Below are positions 6,969-8,503 of a stretch of DNA of 8,503 nucleotides, piece after piece. The notes beneath the pieces were generated by a model, which saw only the letters and a list, made by a program, of their open reading frames with translations, was not told the origin of the DNA and ran no database searches. Both the position numbers and the translations under genes were made by a program. The DNA comes from Bacillota bacterium (GTDB lineage Bacteria; Bacillota; Bacilli; Tumebacillales; Effusibacillaceae): the NCBI GenBank assembly GCA_020059765.1, contig JAGVBM010000062.1, positions 1-8,503 on the forward strand, in the 5' to 3' direction. The first letter of the stretch is position 1; the number at the start of each line of letters is the position of its first letter.

Positions 6969-6979
6969 GATGGGGAGAT
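6969..6979 (+). repeat. upstream copy of direct repeat GATGGGGAGAT
   Basis: The 11-base string GATGGGGAGAT occurs here and again at 7089-7099, exactly 120 bases further on, where it forms part of the ribosome binding region directly before the glycosyltransferase ATG. The first 8 bases of this copy are complementary to TCCCCATC at 7009-7016. It also places GGGGAG 7 bases before an ATG at 6985, which opens an out-of-frame reading frame running across the glycosyltransferase start. Confidence 0.6.
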
Positions 6980-7008
6980 GCTGAATGGGAATCGGAGAAA
7001 TAGATGAG

Positions 7009-7096
7009 TCCCCATCCAAAATCTGGTCAATTATCTCTTTCAAAACATTGGGAACTGACATAGGATATAGTGACATTTGGCCAGAAAGGATGGGGA
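7009..7096 (+). promoter_or_regulatory. potential hairpin masking the glycosyltransferase ribosome binding site
   Basis: TCCCCATCC (7009-7017) is a perfect 9-base complement of GGATGGGGA (7088-7096), which covers the glycosyltransferase SD region. Immediately inside, CTGGTCAA (7023-7030) pairs with TTGGCCAG (7077-7084), 8 bp with one G-U. The two helices stack across a small internal loop (5 and 3 bases) and enclose about 46 bases. This could hold the SD in a closed form. The upstream repeat GATGGGGA (6969-6976) could take the same TCCCCATC partner and release the SD. Pairings are read directly; the switch is inference. Confidence 0.45.
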
Positions 7097-7099
7097 GAT

Positions 7100-8350
7100 A
7101 TGAAGATTTTGCTTGCCACATACTGGTACCTGCCGCATGTGGGCGGGGTATCGACCTACGTGTATACCTTGAAAAGGGAATTGGAACGCAGGGGACATCA
7201 GGTTGATATCTTTGCCCATCATCCTGATATGCAGAAGTACTATATGCCAAACAACGGTCGTTATCTCGACAAATCAAAAGTGAAAGACCTGATCTATGAA
7301 AAAGTTCTCGGATATTACAATGAACAGCTTCCACAAGTCGATCCCTGGATCCGCTGGAGGGACATTGAACGCTACAGTTACGAAACTGCATCGACCGTTT
7401 TCGGTCTGACCAAGTACGACTTGATTCATACCCAGGATATCGTCTCAACTCGGGCATTATGGCGGGTGAAATCGGAAAAGACTCCCTTGATCGCCACGAT
7501 CCACGGTTGTCTGGCAACCGAGTTTCTCTACTCCGGTGAAGTGAAAAGTAAGGACAGTCTTCCTTGGTATTATGCCGCTGGCGAAGAATATTATGGCGCC
7601 ACTTCAAGCAACGCGACGATCGTTCCGACAGAATGGCTAAAGAATCTATTAGTCAATGAATTTAACGTTCCGGCCAACCACTTGACCGTTGTCCCGTACG
7701 GAATGGACATTCCCGCATTTAAAAGACGGATGCAGCAGCCATCCGAATTCGCTTTTCCAAAGGATAAAAAAATATTGGCTGTACCGGCAAGGCTTGTTCC
7801 GGTTAAAGGCCATCAGAACTTGTTAAGCGCATTGGCCAGATTGAAACGGGACAGGGATGACTGGATCTGTTTGCTGATCGGCGACGGAGAATTGCGCGAC
7901 AAATTGGAACGCCGGGCAGAACGGTTGAATCTGCATGACAACTTAATTTTCCTAGGGAATCGCGATGATGTGCCTTCCTTGTTGAAACATGCGGATATTT
8001 TCATTCTGCCAAGTTTACAAGATAATCTTCCCTTTTCGGTCATGGAAGCCCAGATTGCGGGAAAGGCAGTCATTGTATCCGATGCTGGAGGGATTCCGGA
8101 AATGGTGTCGCACGGAAAGACCGGCCTGATATACCCGGCAGACCGGTCAGAAAGTCTGTATCTGAATCTGAAAAAACTGTTAGCAAATGATGTCTATCGG
8201 CAAAAATTAGGGGATAATTCCAAACATTGGGCTGCACTGCAATGGTCTGTTGACACGATGATGGATCGTACGTTGGCCGTATTTGAAACGGTCGTTCCGG
8301 GAATCAGCAAAGGAGGGATAACTGTTGGCCTACGAAAGCGGAAAAATTAA
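7100..8350 (+). CDS. glycosyltransferase family 4 (GT4), GT-B fold
   Basis: 416-residue cytoplasmic, nucleotide-sugar-dependent retaining glycosyltransferase. The N-terminal acceptor domain begins MKILLATYWYLPHVGGVSTYV, whose glycine-rich GGV loop is typical of GT4, and has an HTQD-I segment at 110-114. The C-terminal donor domain shows PARLVPVKGHQNLL (229-242) with Arg231 and Lys236 for phosphate binding, LLIGDGELRDKLE (258-270), FLGNRDDVPSLL (284-295), and PSLQDNLPFSVMEAQIAGKAVI (304-325). The EX7E element has Asp308 in place of the first Glu and keeps Glu316. No membrane segment or signal peptide is seen. The start is ATG 7100: AAAGGA at 7085-7090 has spacing 9, and the GTG at 7070 lacks an SD. 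Divergent to the nucleotide-sugar operon, it probably uses a product of that pathway in a surface polysaccharide; donor and acceptor are unknown. Confidence 0.92.
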   Translation: MKILLATYWYLPHVGGVSTYVYTLKRELERRGHQVDIFAHHPDMQKYYMPNNGRYLDKSKVKDLIYEKVLGYYNEQLPQVDPWIRWRDIERYSYETASTVFGLTKYDLIHTQDIVSTRALWRVKSEKTPLIATIHGCLATEFLYSGEVKSKDSLPWYYAAGEEYYGATSSNATIVPTEWLKNLLVNEFNVPANHLTVVPYGMDIPAFKRRMQQPSEFAFPKDKKILAVPARLVPVKGHQNLLSALARLKRDRDDWICLLIGDGELRDKLERRAERLNLHDNLIFLGNRDDVPSLLKHADIFILPSLQDNLPFSVMEAQIAGKAVIVSDAGGIPEMVSHGKTGLIYPADRSESLYLNLKKLLANDVYRQKLGDNSKHWAALQWSVDTMMDRTLAVFETVVPGISKGGITVGLRKRKN

Positions 8351-8503
8351 AAAAGGAAATGTAAAGGGGGTACCCACCCGCGGAACTGCTGCAAGTCCAA
8401 TTGCAAAAAAAGCGATCCTCAAGGCAAGGCTCCTTGTGCAGAATGCGAAAGCGGAAAAATTGAACAAATCCGTTTCCGAAAAGAAAAATACAGCGGCAGC
8501 AAG
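8325..8503 (+). CDS. unrecognised Lys/Ala-rich protein, N-terminal part (runs off window)
   Basis: A frame opens at TTG 8325 and stays open to the window end, giving 59 full codons. AAAGGAGGG (8309-8317) lies 7 bases upstream, one of the strongest ribosome binding sites in the window, and no other start uses it. The start overlaps the end of the glycosyltransferase gene by 26 bases in another frame, suggesting coupled translation. The visible part begins AYESGKIKKGNVKG and is rich in Lys, Ala and Ser, strongly basic and probably disordered or helical. No signal peptide, membrane segment or known motif is visible. The function is unknown; a role in the same glycan or coat process is suggested only by position. 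Confidence 0.6.
   Translation, partial: MAYESGKIKKGNVKGVPTRGTAASPIAKKAILKARLLVQNAKAEKLNKSVSEKKNTAAA

Larger units (their letters stand above)
6673..7099. promoter_or_regulatory. divergent intergenic region of sugar operon and glycosyltransferase gene
   Basis: A 427-base region between two divergent transcription units. It must hold promoters for both, but no consensus pair is clear. An AT-rich patch at 6885-6910 has -10-like boxes on both strands (TATAAA at 6900-6905 on +, TATACT at 6894-6889 on -) without a good -35. A weak minus-strand candidate is TTTACC-N18-GATACT, with its -10 at 6857-6852. The region also holds a very good ribosome binding site (GGAGGTGA, 6824-6831) and GGAGGAG (6766-6772) before short ORFs. 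The right third holds a direct repeat of GATGGGGAGAT and a potential SD-masking hairpin, listed separately. Confidence 0.45.

Noticed and set aside
6882..7607. 241-codon open frame on the minus strand
   Set aside because: It lies antisense to the well-supported glycosyltransferase and its leader, and its translation has no recognisable domain and an odd Arg/Ser/Pro-rich composition.
1..8503. CRISPR array, IS element or phage-defence system
   Set aside because: No regularly spaced repeats, terminal inverted repeats, transposase or known defence domains were seen on either strand.

Overview
The window looks like a chromosomal segment from a Gram-positive Bacilli-type organism (Firmicutes). Three things suggest this: the gene order mutL - rRNA-type methyltransferase - miaA - hfq, a short Gram-positive-type Hfq, and a single-cluster Bacillus-like ferredoxin. 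Ribosome binding sites are strong and purine-rich, TTG is used as a start, and base composition is intermediate. A relative of Alicyclobacillaceae or Paenibacillaceae is possible, but the genus cannot be fixed from sequence reading alone.

Left part (1-3440, + strand): a tightly packed housekeeping operon. It holds the C-terminal part of MutL (mismatch-repair endonuclease; the gene begins upstream of the window), an RsmJ/DUF548-like SAM methyltransferase, MiaA (tRNA A37 dimethylallyltransferase) and Hfq. The methyltransferase/miaA and miaA/hfq junctions overlap by 4 bases. A spacer of about 200 bases with possible RNA folding follows. Next comes a short ferredoxin gene with its own good sigma-A-type promoter (TTGAAT-N17-TATACT). 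A perfect 18-bp hairpin at 3402-3440 ends this unit and also serves the convergent operon.

Middle part (3457-6672, - strand): a three-gene nucleotide-sugar operon. In transcription order it encodes a UDP-HexNAc-type 6-dehydrogenase (WbpA/WecC-like), an SDR enzyme with the UDP-glucuronate decarboxylase (UXS/ArnA) signature, and a GalE-like 4-epimerase. Together they could oxidise C6, decarboxylate to a UDP-pentose (UDP-xylose or, more interestingly, UDP-N-acetylxylosamine), and epimerise at C4.

Right part (6673-8503): a 427-base divergent intergenic region, then a GT4-family glycosyltransferase (+ strand) and the start of an unrecognised Lys/Ala-rich protein that overlaps it and runs off the window. 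The sugar operon and this glycosyltransferase probably serve one surface or spore polysaccharide. The leader of the glycosyltransferase can fold so that its own ribosome binding site is buried, and an upstream copy of the same motif could compete for the pairing. This is the most unusual signal in the window. No mobile element, CRISPR array, rRNA or tRNA gene was seen.
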